Shown piece after piece: positions 10,352 to 21,210 of a DNA stretch of 64,000 bases. Every line of letters begins with the position of its first letter. Position 1 is the first letter of the stretch. Source of the DNA: Willaertia magna (Eukaryota; Heterolobosea; Eutetramitea; Acrasida; Naegleriidae); contig CADWAF010005313.1 in assembly GCA_902984215.1 (NCBI GenBank), forward strand, positions 37,803 through 101,802. The letters run 5' to 3'. The position numbers were made by a program, and so were the translations under genes. The notes below the pieces were generated by a model. The model saw only the letters and a list, made by a program, of their open reading frames with translations, was not told the origin of the DNA and made no database searches.

Positions 10352-11335
10352 ATGACTTATCAATATATTAAGGAAAATTTAGAAAATATTAATGCACTTT
10401 GCCCAATGGGTTTGTTTAATGGTGAAACCTATGAATATATTGGATATATTTCTGGCTTTTTAAGTAAAGAAGAGGAATTTCTTCAAAAAGTTAAAGACAA
10501 CAACAAAGGTTCGAAAATTAGAATAAATCCAATTGTTCCAATTGTAATACCTAAAAATGGTAAAAAATATCATAGTGATACACAATTTGCCACTGCTATT
10601 ATGGGAAAGCGTGTTAACTTTAGAGAAGCAATATATATTCAAGACACTATAACAAAACAATTTTTTTCCCTCGAAAAACTCGTTGGTTTAGAAATATTAA
10701 GAGGAGAAAAACCATTTCAATCAGATATTATTCCAATTAAAGTAGAAAAAAAGGATAATAGTAATCATAATAGTGAAGATGAATATGCACAAGAAGATAA
10801 TTCTGATGATGAAGATTACGTACAAGAAGAAGAAAGTGATTTAGAAGAAGATGAAATGGAATATTTAAAGATGTACAAAGGAAGTATTAATGATAGAAAA
10901 TTAGTTAAGATAGGAACAGATTGTAGTAAGAAAAAGAAGAATATTGTTAAAGAAAGAAAATCTAAAAGAGAGAATAAAGTTCAAAAAGAAACAGTAAATA
11001 ATAATGATAATATTAATGAAGATAATGATGATATTGACTTATTAACTCTTACAACTGATAAAATTAAAAAGCAAAGTAAAATGAAGAAGAATACATTAAA
11101 AGAAATGTCCACAGAACAAGTTTTACAATTAATTGGATATAGTAGTTTAGTAAAAGATGAAAAAGAAAGAACCAAAATTATTAAGACTATTAAAAATTAT
11201 AAATTTGATGGATGTTCATTAGATATAATGTTAAATGATAAGGAATTGAGTTTTTGTAGTGAATTCCAAAAAACTCAAATGTTAGATTATGGATTAGCTC
11301 TAAAATTAAAAAGAATTATTGAAGAATATCAATAA
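10352..11335 (+). CDS. Unnamed two-domain family protein, paralogue A
   Basis: 327 residues in one exon. An N-terminal globular domain (about 5-130; NINALCP, HSDTQFATAIMGKRVNFREAIYIQDT, LEILRGEKPF) is followed by an acidic then basic disordered linker. A helical C-terminal domain (about 250-327) resembles a SAM-like bundle. The tail-to-tail neighbour has the same order and matching motifs (LNNLCP, FAKAVTKG..GNFREVCFIHDT, LDVLRGKTKF). The linker suggests a nuclear or chromatin role (inference only). I do not recognise the family. Confidence 0.8.
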   Translation: MTYQYIKENLENINALCPMGLFNGETYEYIGYISGFLSKEEEFLQKVKDNNKGSKIRINPIVPIVIPKNGKKYHSDTQFATAIMGKRVNFREAIYIQDTITKQFFSLEKLVGLEILRGEKPFQSDIIPIKVEKKDNSNHNSEDEYAQEDNSDDEDYVQEEESDLEEDEMEYLKMYKGSINDRKLVKIGTDCSKKKKNIVKERKSKRENKVQKETVNNNDNINEDNDDIDLLTLTTDKIKKQSKMKKNTLKEMSTEQVLQLIGYSSLVKDEKERTKIIKTIKNYKFDGCSLDIMLNDKELSFCSEFQKTQMLDYGLALKLKRIIEEYQ

Positions 11336-11666
11336 ACATATTAGTATTAATAAATGATTTGCTATTTTTTAAAAATGTTTTTTTACACCAGAAAATAACC
11401 CAACACACAAAAACCTCAAACGCTCCATTGCGCTATATGTAAGATCCAATCCCACATGGGTTCAAGTCCCACCCAAACAATTCACTTTATAACGCAATAA
11501 CAAGCTTCACCGAAACGGTTATTTAAATCTTATAAGATTCCACAAAAAAAATAAAACGTTAAATTACTATTCCGTTGCTTTTATAATAAATCTTTTAAGG
11601 CAATAACCTTTATATTATTGAAACAAATAAATAGACAATAAGAAAATATTTACAATAATTACTTTA
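11336..11666. other. Short region between the convergent paralogues
   Basis: Contains 3' ends of both genes and a tRNA-Leu-derived relic (listed separately). Nothing else seen. Confidence 0.5.
11417..11474 (+). pseudogene. tRNA-Leu relic
   Basis: Starts with CAAACGC (3' side of the D arm in the intact tRNA-Leu). About 16 unrelated bases follow, then TAAGATCCAATCCCACATGG and the T-arm/acceptor part GGGTTCAAGTCCCACCC. Against the intact copies it lacks about 8 nt between two GGGTTC repeats, lacks the 5' acceptor and D arm, and has point changes. It cannot fold as a tRNA. Confidence 0.65.
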
Positions 11667-12644
11667 TTAATCAAAAACAACATGTTTTAAAAGAATAATC
11701 CAAGCACCCTTTGTAACTACTCCTGTTTTCTTCATATAAGATTCAAATTCATCTTCTCCAATTAAACGTAGAGTATATAGATTATATTCTTCCTCAACTA
11801 TACGATCACAAATAACAGATAACATTTTACTATCCATTCTTGCTTCTACTGCCTTTGCCTTAATCATTCTAATCAACTCTTCTGTTGCATTATCAATGTT
11901 ATTATTACTATCTTCATTTGTTTCCAAAGTAGTGGTAGGAACAGTTATTAAGGTTGAAGTTAATAACAAAGAAGAATTTTCAACACTAGTAGTTACTACA
12001 GAACTATTACTAGTAGTAATATTGTTGTTTTGAGATAATAATGGATTAGAATCTGTAATGTTACTATTACCTTCTTGTAAAACACCTACATTGTCTGTTT
12101 TCTTTTCTTTCTTCTTTTGAGGAGATGATCTTAAATCATTTCTGCGTTTTCTGGAACGAATACTTATAGCATCATCTTTATCACTATCAGATCCTTCATC
12201 ACTTGTATAATCAGATGAACTGTCTTCATCATCTTCCATCTTTTCTGGTACAATAGTCGAAGAAAATTTCGTTTTTCCTCTTAAAACATCTAAACATTGT
12301 AATTCATCCATCTTTTTAAACTTTCCATCAACAGTGTCATGAATAAAGCACACTTCTCTAAAGTTGCCATTTATACCTTTGGTTACTGCTTTCGCAAAGG
12401 CAGTTGGAGTGGTGTATTTATTTACTTTAATAAACGGAACAATTTTAATTTCAATAGGTACCTTCTTTATCATTTCATTGTTTTTCTTGAGAACTTTTTC
12501 AAAGTCCTTTTTATTGTTTGTGTATTTCTTAACAAATCCAATTAACTTTTTATCTTTTGAGTATAAATAAAAAGGACAAAGATTATTCAATTGTTGTAAA
12601 TTATATTCAATAAATTTAAATTTCTCTATAGTCGTTTTGGACAT
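11667..12644 (-). CDS. Unnamed two-domain family protein, paralogue B
   Basis: 325 residues, single exon, ATG at 12642-12644. It has the same architecture as the gene at 10352-11335: N-terminal domain (about 10-135), an acidic Ser/Asp stretch, a basic patch (SRKRRNDLRSSPQKKKEKK) that may be a nuclear localisation signal, a Thr/Ser/Asn linker and a helical C-terminal SAM-like domain (about 255-325). Overall identity with its partner is low but the motifs keep order and spacing. Function unknown. Confidence 0.8.
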   Translation of the reverse strand: MSKTTIEKFKFIEYNLQQLNNLCPFYLYSKDKKLIGFVKKYTNNKKDFEKVLKKNNEMIKKVPIEIKIVPFIKVNKYTTPTAFAKAVTKGINGNFREVCFIHDTVDGKFKKMDELQCLDVLRGKTKFSSTIVPEKMEDDEDSSSDYTSDEGSDSDKDDAISIRSRKRRNDLRSSPQKKKEKKTDNVGVLQEGNSNITDSNPLLSQNNNITTSNSSVVTTSVENSSLLLTSTLITVPTTTLETNEDSNNNIDNATEELIRMIKAKAVEARMDSKMLSVICDRIVEEEYNLYTLRLIGEDEFESYMKKTGVVTKGAWIILLKHVVFD

Positions 12645-13362
12645 TTTGTTTTTTTTCAGTTAATTTTTTTAGCACATTCGAATTCATTTTTTGTTGACAG
12701 TGATGGAATTTTTTGCACTTGACCTAAGCGTTATGATCTGTCAAAAGAAATAGGTAAGTTTTGTAGCTGTTAGAATTTTATTCAATATATGTTTGTATTT
12801 TGAGTGCTTTATTTAATCAAATAAGTAAAAACTAACTGTTTTGCATAAAGTGATATATATACGAAGAGAAAATTCTCGAAACAAAATTGTTTATATACAA
12901 ATAGTTTCACAGTGGATAACGATTAAAAAGAAAGAACTATGTTTTTTATATAAAGAACTGCTAGTTTTTACTTACAAACTAAAAGTAGATTTTCCAAAAT
13001 ACTATTAGTACAAAAAATTAGAACTTTAATGTAGAGAAACAATACATATTTATGACGCGGTTAAACAATAGTTTTTTCTTGACCTGTCAAAAAGTTTTGC
13101 ATCTATCACTTAAGCTTTTACTGTTATAAAACAAAAACTAAAAGGTTTTATTTTTTGTAAAAATCAAATAACAAAAAATGCGTTGACAGGGGTGATGAAC
13201 CGTCTACTATCGATGAAACAGTTTTTAATTTAGTGGTTTTTGTATTTTAAAAGAATAATAAAAACTCTGAGGTGTATATCAACTTCTCACTCCAAAAAAC
13301 AAAAAGCTCAAATAATTTCTAATATGCTATAAGTATTCTGATGATATCAACTTTACCGAGCC
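12645..13362. other. Intergenic region, no gene seen
   Basis: AT-rich, without a supported frame. Several TTGACAG/GACCTGTCAA-like words recur (about 12692, 12736, 13080, 13180). The end holds the conserved tRNA-Leu upstream sequence (TATAAGTATTCTGATGATAT...CCGAGCC). Confidence 0.4.
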
Positions 13363-13497
13363 GGTCAGGTGGCGGAGTGGTCAAACGCGTTAGTTGGGCT
13401 GATTTTATTCTTTCAAACAGTTGTGGGTTCGAATCCAGGTTTTTTTTGTTGTCTTTTTTATTCCAGAGAGGTAAACTCTGGAATCCCACCCTGACCA
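13363..13497 (+). tRNA. tRNA-Leu-like locus interrupted in anticodon and T arms
   Basis: The 5' part (GGTCAGGTGGCGGAGTGGTC, then AAACGCG) and the 3' part (CCCACCCTGACCA) match the intact tRNA-Leu genes, and upstream sequence is conserved. The T arm is split: GTGGGTTCGAATCC, an insert, then GAATCCCAC. Removing 50 nt bounded by the repeated GAATCC restores a perfect T arm. The insert carries a 9-bp hairpin (ATTCCAGAG/CTCTGGAAT). The 33 nt between D arm and T arm do not form a normal anticodon stem. Boxes A and B are intact, so it may be transcribed. Most likely a decayed copy; an intron-bearing gene is less likely. Confidence 0.5.
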
Positions 13498-13648
13498 ATA
13501 TATTTTTTTCTTTAACAACGGCTCGCAAAACCACTTGCCTAATTTGAATGCATTTTTTTATGTATTTACAATTTATAAAGCTGACCATTAAATATCTAAA
13601 AAAATATCCATATTACATCATTCAAGTACTCTCCAAATAAACTATTTT

Positions 13649-15253
13649 TTAAACAAATAAATTTGAAAATGTAAATGATTGACCATTTACAATACATGTT
13701 TTACCTTCCATTGCATATTTCTTTCTTAACACTTTAATTTCTTCACTATTTAACTTTTCCATTGATTTTAATAAATTATTATTCACATTCATACTACTAC
13801 TATTCTTTATATGATTACCATTTATAGAATTATTTTGTTGTAAATATTTTCTCTTCTTTTTTTCTTCCAATTCTTTACAATATTTACTAATTTCATCATC
13901 AATAATATAATTATCTTCATTTAATTCTTTCTTTCTATTTTCAATTAATAAATGTTTAGATTGTACAATATTTTTCCATTTATAGATATTATCTTTTAAT
14001 TCAATTCTTTTTAAAGTTAATTCCATTTGTTCTGGATTTAAATCATTTAATTGTTCTTTAAATGGTCTAAAATCTATTTTTTTTCTTGTTATTCCAAATA
14101 TGGAATCTATATCTTTTCTTGTTTGAATAAAATTAAATTTAATAATTTCAGAAAAGGAAATTCTTTTTTCTTCTTCTTCTTTTGTATTTAATAATTCGTT
14201 ATTTTTAATTTTACTATTTTTAGAAATGTTATTACTTGAATTATTTGTGACATTATTATTTGATTCATTTCCAAAAATGTCATTTTCATTGTAAAAATCT
14301 TCATTGTAATCTTTTACACTTTTTTGTACAGTTTTTTGTAATACTTTACAATCTTTTTTAATAATAGATTCTAATAATTCTACATTTACACTTAATAAAT
14401 ATTCATCTAATGTAATTTCAAATAAATTTAAAATTTTCAAATTTGGAAATGGTGTTTTAAAATCTCTAGGTAATGGTGCTATTAATTTAAAATTATTTTT
14501 ACAATTTTTAAAATTATTATTTTTTGAAATATTTTTAGAAAAGTAATTTAAAAGAAATTGTTGAATTAATTTTAAATTTTCAAAATAAGGATTTAAATTA
14601 AATGGTATAATTTCTTTTTGTAAATATTTATATTTTTTAATAAATATTTTTAAATCATTTACTTTTTTTTCTTGACTTTTTAAATTATTTTGTAAAATAT
14701 TTTTTGTAAATTTAATAAATTTAATAATATCATTTATATTACTATTTATAGAAATATTATTTATTAAACTATTATTTATAGAAATATCTTTAAATAAATA
14801 AAAATGTAATAATTTTTTAATTAATTTAATTCTATTTATATCATTAATAATTGGATTATTTAAAATATTTAATTCTTCTAAATATTTTAAATTTCCTAAT
14901 TCTCTTAAAATATTTAAATCTTCAATTTTATTATTTGATAAATTTAATTTAATTAATTTATTATTTAATAAATTTATATTTTTAATAAAATTAAAAGATA
15001 AATTTAAATCAATTAAATTTTTACATAAAAATAAATCATTTGGTATTTCTTTTAATTTAAAATAAGATAAATTTATACTTGTTAAATTTTGTAATGTTAA
15101 ATTATTAATTATAAAATTACTATTATATTTTAATGTTAAAATGGAAATGATTGAATTATTTATTTCTTCTTCATTTTCTTCTTCATTTTCTGTGGAAAAA
15201 CTCGTAAAAGAATTGGAGGGAGAAGAAGAAACTACAATTTCATTTTCAAACAT
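13649..15253 (-). CDS. SDS22-type leucine-rich repeat protein with coiled coil
   Basis: 534 residues, one exon, ATG at 15251-15253. An acidic N-terminus (ENEEENEEE) precedes about five LRRs at residues 45-140 (LIDLNLSFNFIKNI, LIKLNLSNNKIEDL, LEELNILNNPI), of the SDS22-like type. The rest is Lys/Asn-rich with predicted helices and a charged coiled coil near 430-475. LRRs of this kind bind proteins, often at cilia or phosphatases, but nothing fixes the partner here. The C-terminus (KTCIVNGQSFTFSNLFV) has no known match. Confidence 0.8.
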   Translation of the reverse strand: MFENEIVVSSSPSNSFTSFSTENEEENEEEINNSIISILTLKYNSNFIINNLTLQNLTSINLSYFKLKEIPNDLFLCKNLIDLNLSFNFIKNINLLNNKLIKLNLSNNKIEDLNILRELGNLKYLEELNILNNPIINDINRIKLIKKLLHFYLFKDISINNSLINNISINSNINDIIKFIKFTKNILQNNLKSQEKKVNDLKIFIKKYKYLQKEIIPFNLNPYFENLKLIQQFLLNYFSKNISKNNNFKNCKNNFKLIAPLPRDFKTPFPNLKILNLFEITLDEYLLSVNVELLESIIKKDCKVLQKTVQKSVKDYNEDFYNENDIFGNESNNNVTNNSSNNISKNSKIKNNELLNTKEEEEKRISFSEIIKFNFIQTRKDIDSIFGITRKKIDFRPFKEQLNDLNPEQMELTLKRIELKDNIYKWKNIVQSKHLLIENRKKELNEDNYIIDDEISKYCKELEEKKKRKYLQQNNSINGNHIKNSSSMNVNNNLLKSMEKLNSEEIKVLRKKYAMEGKTCIVNGQSFTFSNLFV

Positions 15254-15428
15254 TTTTTTTTTAATTGTTTTTTTTTATAGAAATGATGACCTCCATCCTT
15301 GCATTTCACAAATTATGTTCATGTTGTTGTATTCATCGATCGGAACACAATGTTAAAACGGTTCGTTACAAAATAATTAAAAAAAATTAATTAAATAATT
15401 TAATTTTTATTAAAAATACAATAATATA

Positions 15429-18400
15429 TTATTGATTACGCCAAAAGAATAAACTCTTTCTCTTTTTAATACCATCATTAGTATTACCATCTTCACCACC
15501 AACTGAACTATTTTGTAAATTCATTTTACCTTCTAATTGTTTAATAAATTTATCATATTCTGCATTTTCTCCACTATTATTACTTTCTCTTAATTCATCT
15601 ATTATTTGTATTCTACTTGCTCTAGTTGCAGGTGGTTCTTTTAATCCAAATAGTGGATTCATGATTAATAAATATCTATCATTGTCATTATCTATATTAT
15701 TATTTGAACTATTATTGTCACTTGTTGTTGTTATTGGTGAATTATCATTGCTATCACTATTATTATCATCATGATGATTATTTGAATGATTATTATTTAA
15801 TTGTTGATGATAATGTATAACATTTAATAATTTTTTAGTTTGATTTAATTTTTTAAATTCTTCAATAAATGGTTCAAATTGTTTTTCTTGTTTTTCTAAA
15901 ATTTTAATAAATTCTTCATGTAATTGTTTATCTACTCTTCTTTTATTTACTTCATTCATAAATGATAATAAATTATTTGAAAATGGTTCATCATATGTAT
16001 TTTCAATATTATTCATTAAATTATTATTATTTAAACTATCTCTATTATTGTTATTACCATATTGATTGTTATTGTTATTGTTATTATTATTATTCATAGT
16101 AGATGATGATTCACTATCTGATAATAATAATAAATCAGTAGTATCTTGTATTTTCTTTTTATTTGATGAATTCTTTTTAAATTTATTCATCACTTTAAAT
16201 GCAATACGTTTCGTTAAAGTATCACCACCATTACTATTACCACTATTATTATTATTATCATAAAAACCATTATCTTGATTGGTAAAAGTATTTGGTAAAC
16301 TACTTTCCATTAATGGAGATAAAGATTTTGATCTAGAGGCATATCTTGCTTGATGTTTATTTCCACTAATACTACCACTACTTGTTGTTGATGATGATGT
16401 ACCTGTCGTTCCAGTTGACAAGTGTTGTTGATTAGTGCTTGTTCCACTTAAACTACCACCCGTAATTCTACTATTATTAATGTTATTAGGTGTTCCTCTA
16501 GGTGATAATCCATAAATATCTGTACTATTAGATGTTGTAACCATACTATTTAATTGTAATGTAGGTATTTCATTATTATTATCACTACATTGATTACCAT
16601 ATTGAGTAGTAGTGTTATTATTGTTAATATTCTCTCTTGGAACATAATCATAAAATTTTGAATGAATAGAAATCTTTTCCGTAGCAATAGATTCATTAGC
16701 TAAATTAGGTAATTGTCTCTTTAATTTCTCAATTTGTTCATTAATTAAATTTACCCAAACATTTAATTGTCTAGAATTTTCTAAAAAAAATATAAAAGTT
16801 TTATCTCTAGTATTTAATTTAAATCCATTTTCAATACAATAATTATCTTTTAATATTTCTATATTTGGTAATGGTTTCATGATTAAACTTATTGCACTTG
16901 TTAAAATATATTTTATTTTATTATTTGTAAATACTTCAATTTCTCTTTTTTGTAATTCAGGTGACATGTATGGTTCTTGTAATTCATTTCCATCTTGAGT
17001 AATTATATCATTTCCATTATTAGAAGTTAAAAATTGTGCCATAATACTATTATCATTATTCTCTCCATGATAATTATCATTATTACCATCACTATTACTA
17101 CTATTTAAAGAATTATTATTCACATCCATTTTAGGATAACATAATAAAATTAAATCATTAAATAAAATTAATAATCTTAATTGTACACCCTTTCCATCAC
17201 TTATATATCCAACAATTGAATGTTTAATAAATTTTCTATTTGCTTTTAATAAATCAAAAGGTAAATTTATAATTTGTTTTTCTAATTGAATTAAACGTTC
17301 TGAACATAATTGTAATTTAATCTTTTCATTTACTTTTGAGGCTACTGTATTTATTTTATTGGCTGCTGATGTTAAACGTTGATAATCGTGATGATCTTGT
17401 GGTGTATTTTTAATTGATTCTCTTAATAGTAATTCATATCTCTATATTTTACATTGGTATTTAATTATTATTGTAATGATTATTGTAATGATTATTGTAA
17501 TAAAATGATTAATAGAGAGAGAGATATAAATAAATACTTACAGGAATACGTTGTACAGGTTTAATCATAAAACTAACAATGGTATCATTATTACTTTCAG
17601 GTGTAAATTCTACCTTTTCTAAAAACTTTCTAAATTTAGATTTCTTTTCCTTTTTCTCTTCAATCATTTGAAATAATTTTTCATATTTATTACAATAACT
17701 AGCATAACTTATTAAATAATTACCCATCAATTGAAATATATCACCTATAAATTATATTACAATAAATTATATTACAATAAAATAACTTACCTAAAGTAGG
17801 TATCATTTTTTTAGCTAAAATTAATTGTGCTCTCTTTTTAGTATCTAAATCTGAATTCTTTAACATTTCATCTAATTCATCATTATAATTATTATTATTC
17901 ATATAATTTATAAATATTTCAATAAAACCTAATAATTCCATATTTACTTTTATAATTACAACTAAATCAGAAAATAATTCATCACAATCTTCATCTGTTA
18001 ATAAATGTTGTTGACGAATTGGTGTAATAAATATATCATCTAATATTTTTAAACATCTAACATATTCCTTTTCTGTTTGTAATATTTCCTTTTTTAATTT
18101 TATTATTTTATTACAATTTTATAATTATATTTTAATAAATAAATAAAATACTTACTTGTATAACTAATTTTCTTTTATTTAATTTTTTTTGTCTTTCTTC
18201 TTGTATTGGATCTATTTTTGGTGGTGGTACATTCTTTTCATTATTATTATTATTGTCATCTAATGATGAATCTTCTTCACTTTCACTTATAATACTAGTA
18301 GTAGATAATCTATGATTATTTAATTCATTATTTTCACCAACAATTAATAATAAATCTCCATTTTTATTATTTTCATTCATTTCATCTTTACTTGTACTAC

Positions 18401-18563
18401 TACTACTATTACTATTAGTAGTGCTATTGTTGTTGTTGTTGTTATTGTTTTGTTGTTGTTGTTGATGATGATTGGAGAGTTGTGTATTGTCATCCATCAT
18501 TTGTTGTTCTACTGATAAAATATCTTCATCCATGGAAGCTGTTGACATTTCACTAACCAACAT
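15429..18563 (-). CDS. Rho guanine nucleotide exchange factor (DH-PH), four exons
   Basis: Exons 18563-18156, 18088-17791, 17744-17542 and 17441-15429 join to 973 residues; introns are 67, 46 and 99 nt with GTAAG donors. A Ser/Asn/Gln-rich N-terminus (1-136) precedes the DH domain. The DH starts with EILQTEKEYVRCLKILDDIF and contains MIKPVQRIPRYELLLRE across the exon 3/4 junction, the diagnostic DH helix. A PH-like domain follows (GVQLRLLILFNDLILLCYP), split by an Asn-rich insert before its C-terminal helix (RQLNVWVNLINEQI). The tail is low complexity. It should activate a Rho/Rac GTPase. The first intron acceptor (TTAAAAAAG) lacks a pyrimidine tract and is the least certain junction. Confidence 0.92.
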
Positions 18564-18898
18564 TTTTTTTTTATTTTTTTTAAAATTTTAACAAAATTAT
18601 CCAACCATCACTCATTTTTCATTTTTAGACAAGGGGAGATGCGAAAGCAAGTAATTAAACCTCAATAATTTTTTTTTACTGAGATCAACAACGTTCCGCG
18701 TTTTTATTTGTTTTTGTTTGGGTACCTGCAATAAAGTAGAATGATAACAAAAGAACCTTGTTTCATAAATAATAATCCACCAACCTCTGTTCCGAAAGTT
18801 GGTTATGATTATTTCAATAACAAACTAGTATCAATAACACTAGTGTTAACAAACAATATAGCTGATGAATAGATAATGAATAACAAATGAATAATAAT
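18564..18898. other. Intergenic region
   Basis: 335 bases between the RhoGEF start and the end of the AIMP1-like gene, both on the minus strand. It holds a 14-nt perfect palindrome TAACACTAGTGTTA (18835-18848). Otherwise only promoter and 3' flank. Confidence 0.4.
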
Positions 18899-20149
18899 TT
18901 ATTTAACAGGTACATTTGCATGAACAGATACACATTCAATATCTTCTTTACCCATAACAACTAAATGATGATTATTATCTTTCCATACAACACTACCATT
19001 TTCATTTGTCATTAAATTAGGTAAAATCTTTTTACTTAATTTATCAGATTTAATTTGTTTTTCAACTTCACATACTTCATATCCTTTCACAATTACTCTA
19101 TCACCTGCTTCTAATAATTGATTATTATTACTAAATTGAATTAATTTAACTTCTTCACCTAATGTAGATGCTAATAACATTCCTTCACTTTCAATTCCAA
19201 CCATTTTAGATGATTTTAAATTAGTCATTAATAATACATATTTAAAAGTAATATCTGACTTTTCAATTTTACCTTTTAATCCACTACATACTGTAATTAT
19301 TTTACTATCATCTTTAGAAATACTAATCTTTTCAACATACTTTTATTTATTTTAATTATTTTTAATAAATATTTTAATTATTTTAAATAAATAAAAACTT
19401 ACTAATTTAGTAGCTTCTGGATGATCTTCACATGATAATACTTTACCAATAGTAAATGCTACTCCATTTGGATTATATTCTTCTTCCTTTTTAGGAATTA
19501 CTACCTTTTCTTTCTTTTCTTTAGTTTCTTCCTTCTTTTTATCTTCCTTTTTATCTTCTTTTTTATCTTCCTTTTTGGTAGAAGAAGAATTACCAATTAA
19601 AGGTTTATAAATAAATTTATTTGGATTTAAAAATAATTTAAATTCTTCTTGTAAATTTAATAAATTTCTTAAATGGGAAATATATCTAATTAAATTAACA
19701 TGTTCTAATTGTTGTTTTTTATTTAAATTTTTAATTAATTTATAAATTTTAGAAAATAAATAAATATCTAAAATTGTTAATTTATTATTTAATAAATAAG
19801 ATTTTAATAATAATTGATTATTTAAAAATGTTAAAATATCTTCTGTTAATAAATCAGTTTCTTTATTTGGAATTGTATTTAAAATATAATTTAAATTTAA
19901 TTCATTATTTTTAGTTGAAGTAATTAATGATTTTGTATTTTCTAATAAAGAATTAGTTGGATAGAGATGTGTAAGGATATTAATTAATCCTGTAATATTA
20001 TTGTTATCTTCTACTAATTTGGTAGTGGAATCATTACTTTGAGTTTCATTAATGGTTAATGTTGGATTTAATTGTTTAAAAAAGGTGAGAACTTGTTGGT
20101 CTAATGGATTACCAATTTGAATGGTTGGAGTAGCAGTGGTGTTGCTCAT
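18899..20149 (-). CDS. AIMP1/Arc1p-like tRNA-binding synthetase cofactor
   Basis: Exons 20149-19403 and 19339-18899 join to 395 residues; the 63-nt intron starts GTAAGT. The junction HPEATKL|YVEKISI rebuilds the signature of the EMAPII/Arc1p OB-fold. The C-terminal domain (about 235-395) has the usual LMTNLKSSKMVGIESEGMLL motif. A Lys/Glu repeat linker (KKEDKKEDKKEDKK) and an N-terminal helical, GST-C-like domain precede it. Such proteins bind tRNA and hold aminoacyl-tRNA synthetases together in the cytosol. There is no synthetase catalytic domain, so it is a free cofactor. A tRNA-Leu gene lies 131 nt upstream on the same strand, probably by chance. Confidence 0.92.
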
Positions 20150-20280
20150 TTTTTTTTTTCAAAAATTTTTTTTCTAATTTTTTTTTTAATTCTGCAGAAA
20201 GTTGTGCTGTTAATGTTGGCGATGACGGCAGCAAAGTTGCACCATTATTAATAAAATTTTTAACAACAGTTAAAATGTAC

Positions 20281-20363
20281 TGGTCAGGGTGGGATTTGAA
20301 CCCACGAACCCATGCGGGATTAGATCTTAAGTCTAACGCGTTTGACCACTCCGCCACCTGACC
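20281..20363 (-). tRNA. tRNA-Leu (anticodon TAA), copy 1
   Basis: 83 nt with acceptor GGTCAGG/CCTGACC, a D arm containing box A (TGGCGGAGTGG), anticodon arm TTAGA-CTTAAGA-TCTAA, a long class-II variable arm and T arm GTGGG-TTCAAAT-CCCAC. No intron. It is identical to the copy at 26687-26769 and shares the upstream words CCTGATGAAAC and CCGAGCC. TAA reads UUA, the dominant Leu codon here. Confidence 0.96.
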
Positions 20364-21210
20364 GGCTCGGAGAAGAATGTTTCATCAGGATAGTTATATC
20401 ACTTTATGCAAACCAATACTCAAAATACAATAATATCTGTAACAATTAAATAATCTTTGTATTCGTTCTAAAAAACATAAACAATTTAAAATTATCTCCT
20501 TAAAAGAAAAAAAAGAAAACAGAAAGACAATGTAGGTGTTTTGTAAGAAAATAATATTATAGATTTTAATTATTATTATTATTTCAAAAAAACAATAGTA
20601 CAAAAGATACCATTTTAAATATTACAAAAATTTTACAATGAAATGTTTTTTCCAACCAAATTTTTTCCCTTTTTACTTTACAAAATACTTTACAAAAATA
20701 TAAAACAATAGTTTATTAGAACTATTAATGAAAATTCTTTATCAATAAAAGATAAATTTAAAAATAAAGATTTTTAACTCTAATTTTCTTTCAAATAGTA
20801 ACTGATTTAAATTTTAATAATAAAAAAAAGGTTTCTTTTTGTGATAATATTATAAAAAAATTATAACTATAATAATAGCTCTTTTATTTACAATAAAAAA
20901 AAACGTATTTATTATAAATAAAAAATATTATAAATAAAAAAACTATTAGCTTGATTAAAAAAAAACAAATAAATCTACAAAAAAAATTAAATCAAAGTGT
21001 ATTTGTTAGCTTAATTAAAAAAACAAGTAAATCTACAAAGGACAGTAAATGTTATTTGTAATAATATGATTAATAAAAAATTTAATTTTTACACTTAATT
21101 TTAAAAAAAAAATTTAAATTAAATACTTTTTTTAAAATTTTTCTAAAAATTAAATTGTAACTAAATTATTGTAAATTTTTTTATTTATTTAAATTACATA
21201 ATCAATATAG
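20364..21210. other. Intergenic region, very AT-rich
   Basis: About 850 bases of A/T runs with no supported frame. The first 40 bases are the conserved tRNA-Leu upstream region. A short repeated word (AGCTTAATTAAAAAAA...CAAATAAATCTACAAA) occurs twice near 20948-21040. Confidence 0.4.

Noticed and set aside
13319..13588. 89-codon frame over the tRNA-Leu-like locus
   Set aside because: It overlaps the tRNA-derived sequence on the opposite strand; the translation is an artefact of GC-richer tRNA DNA.
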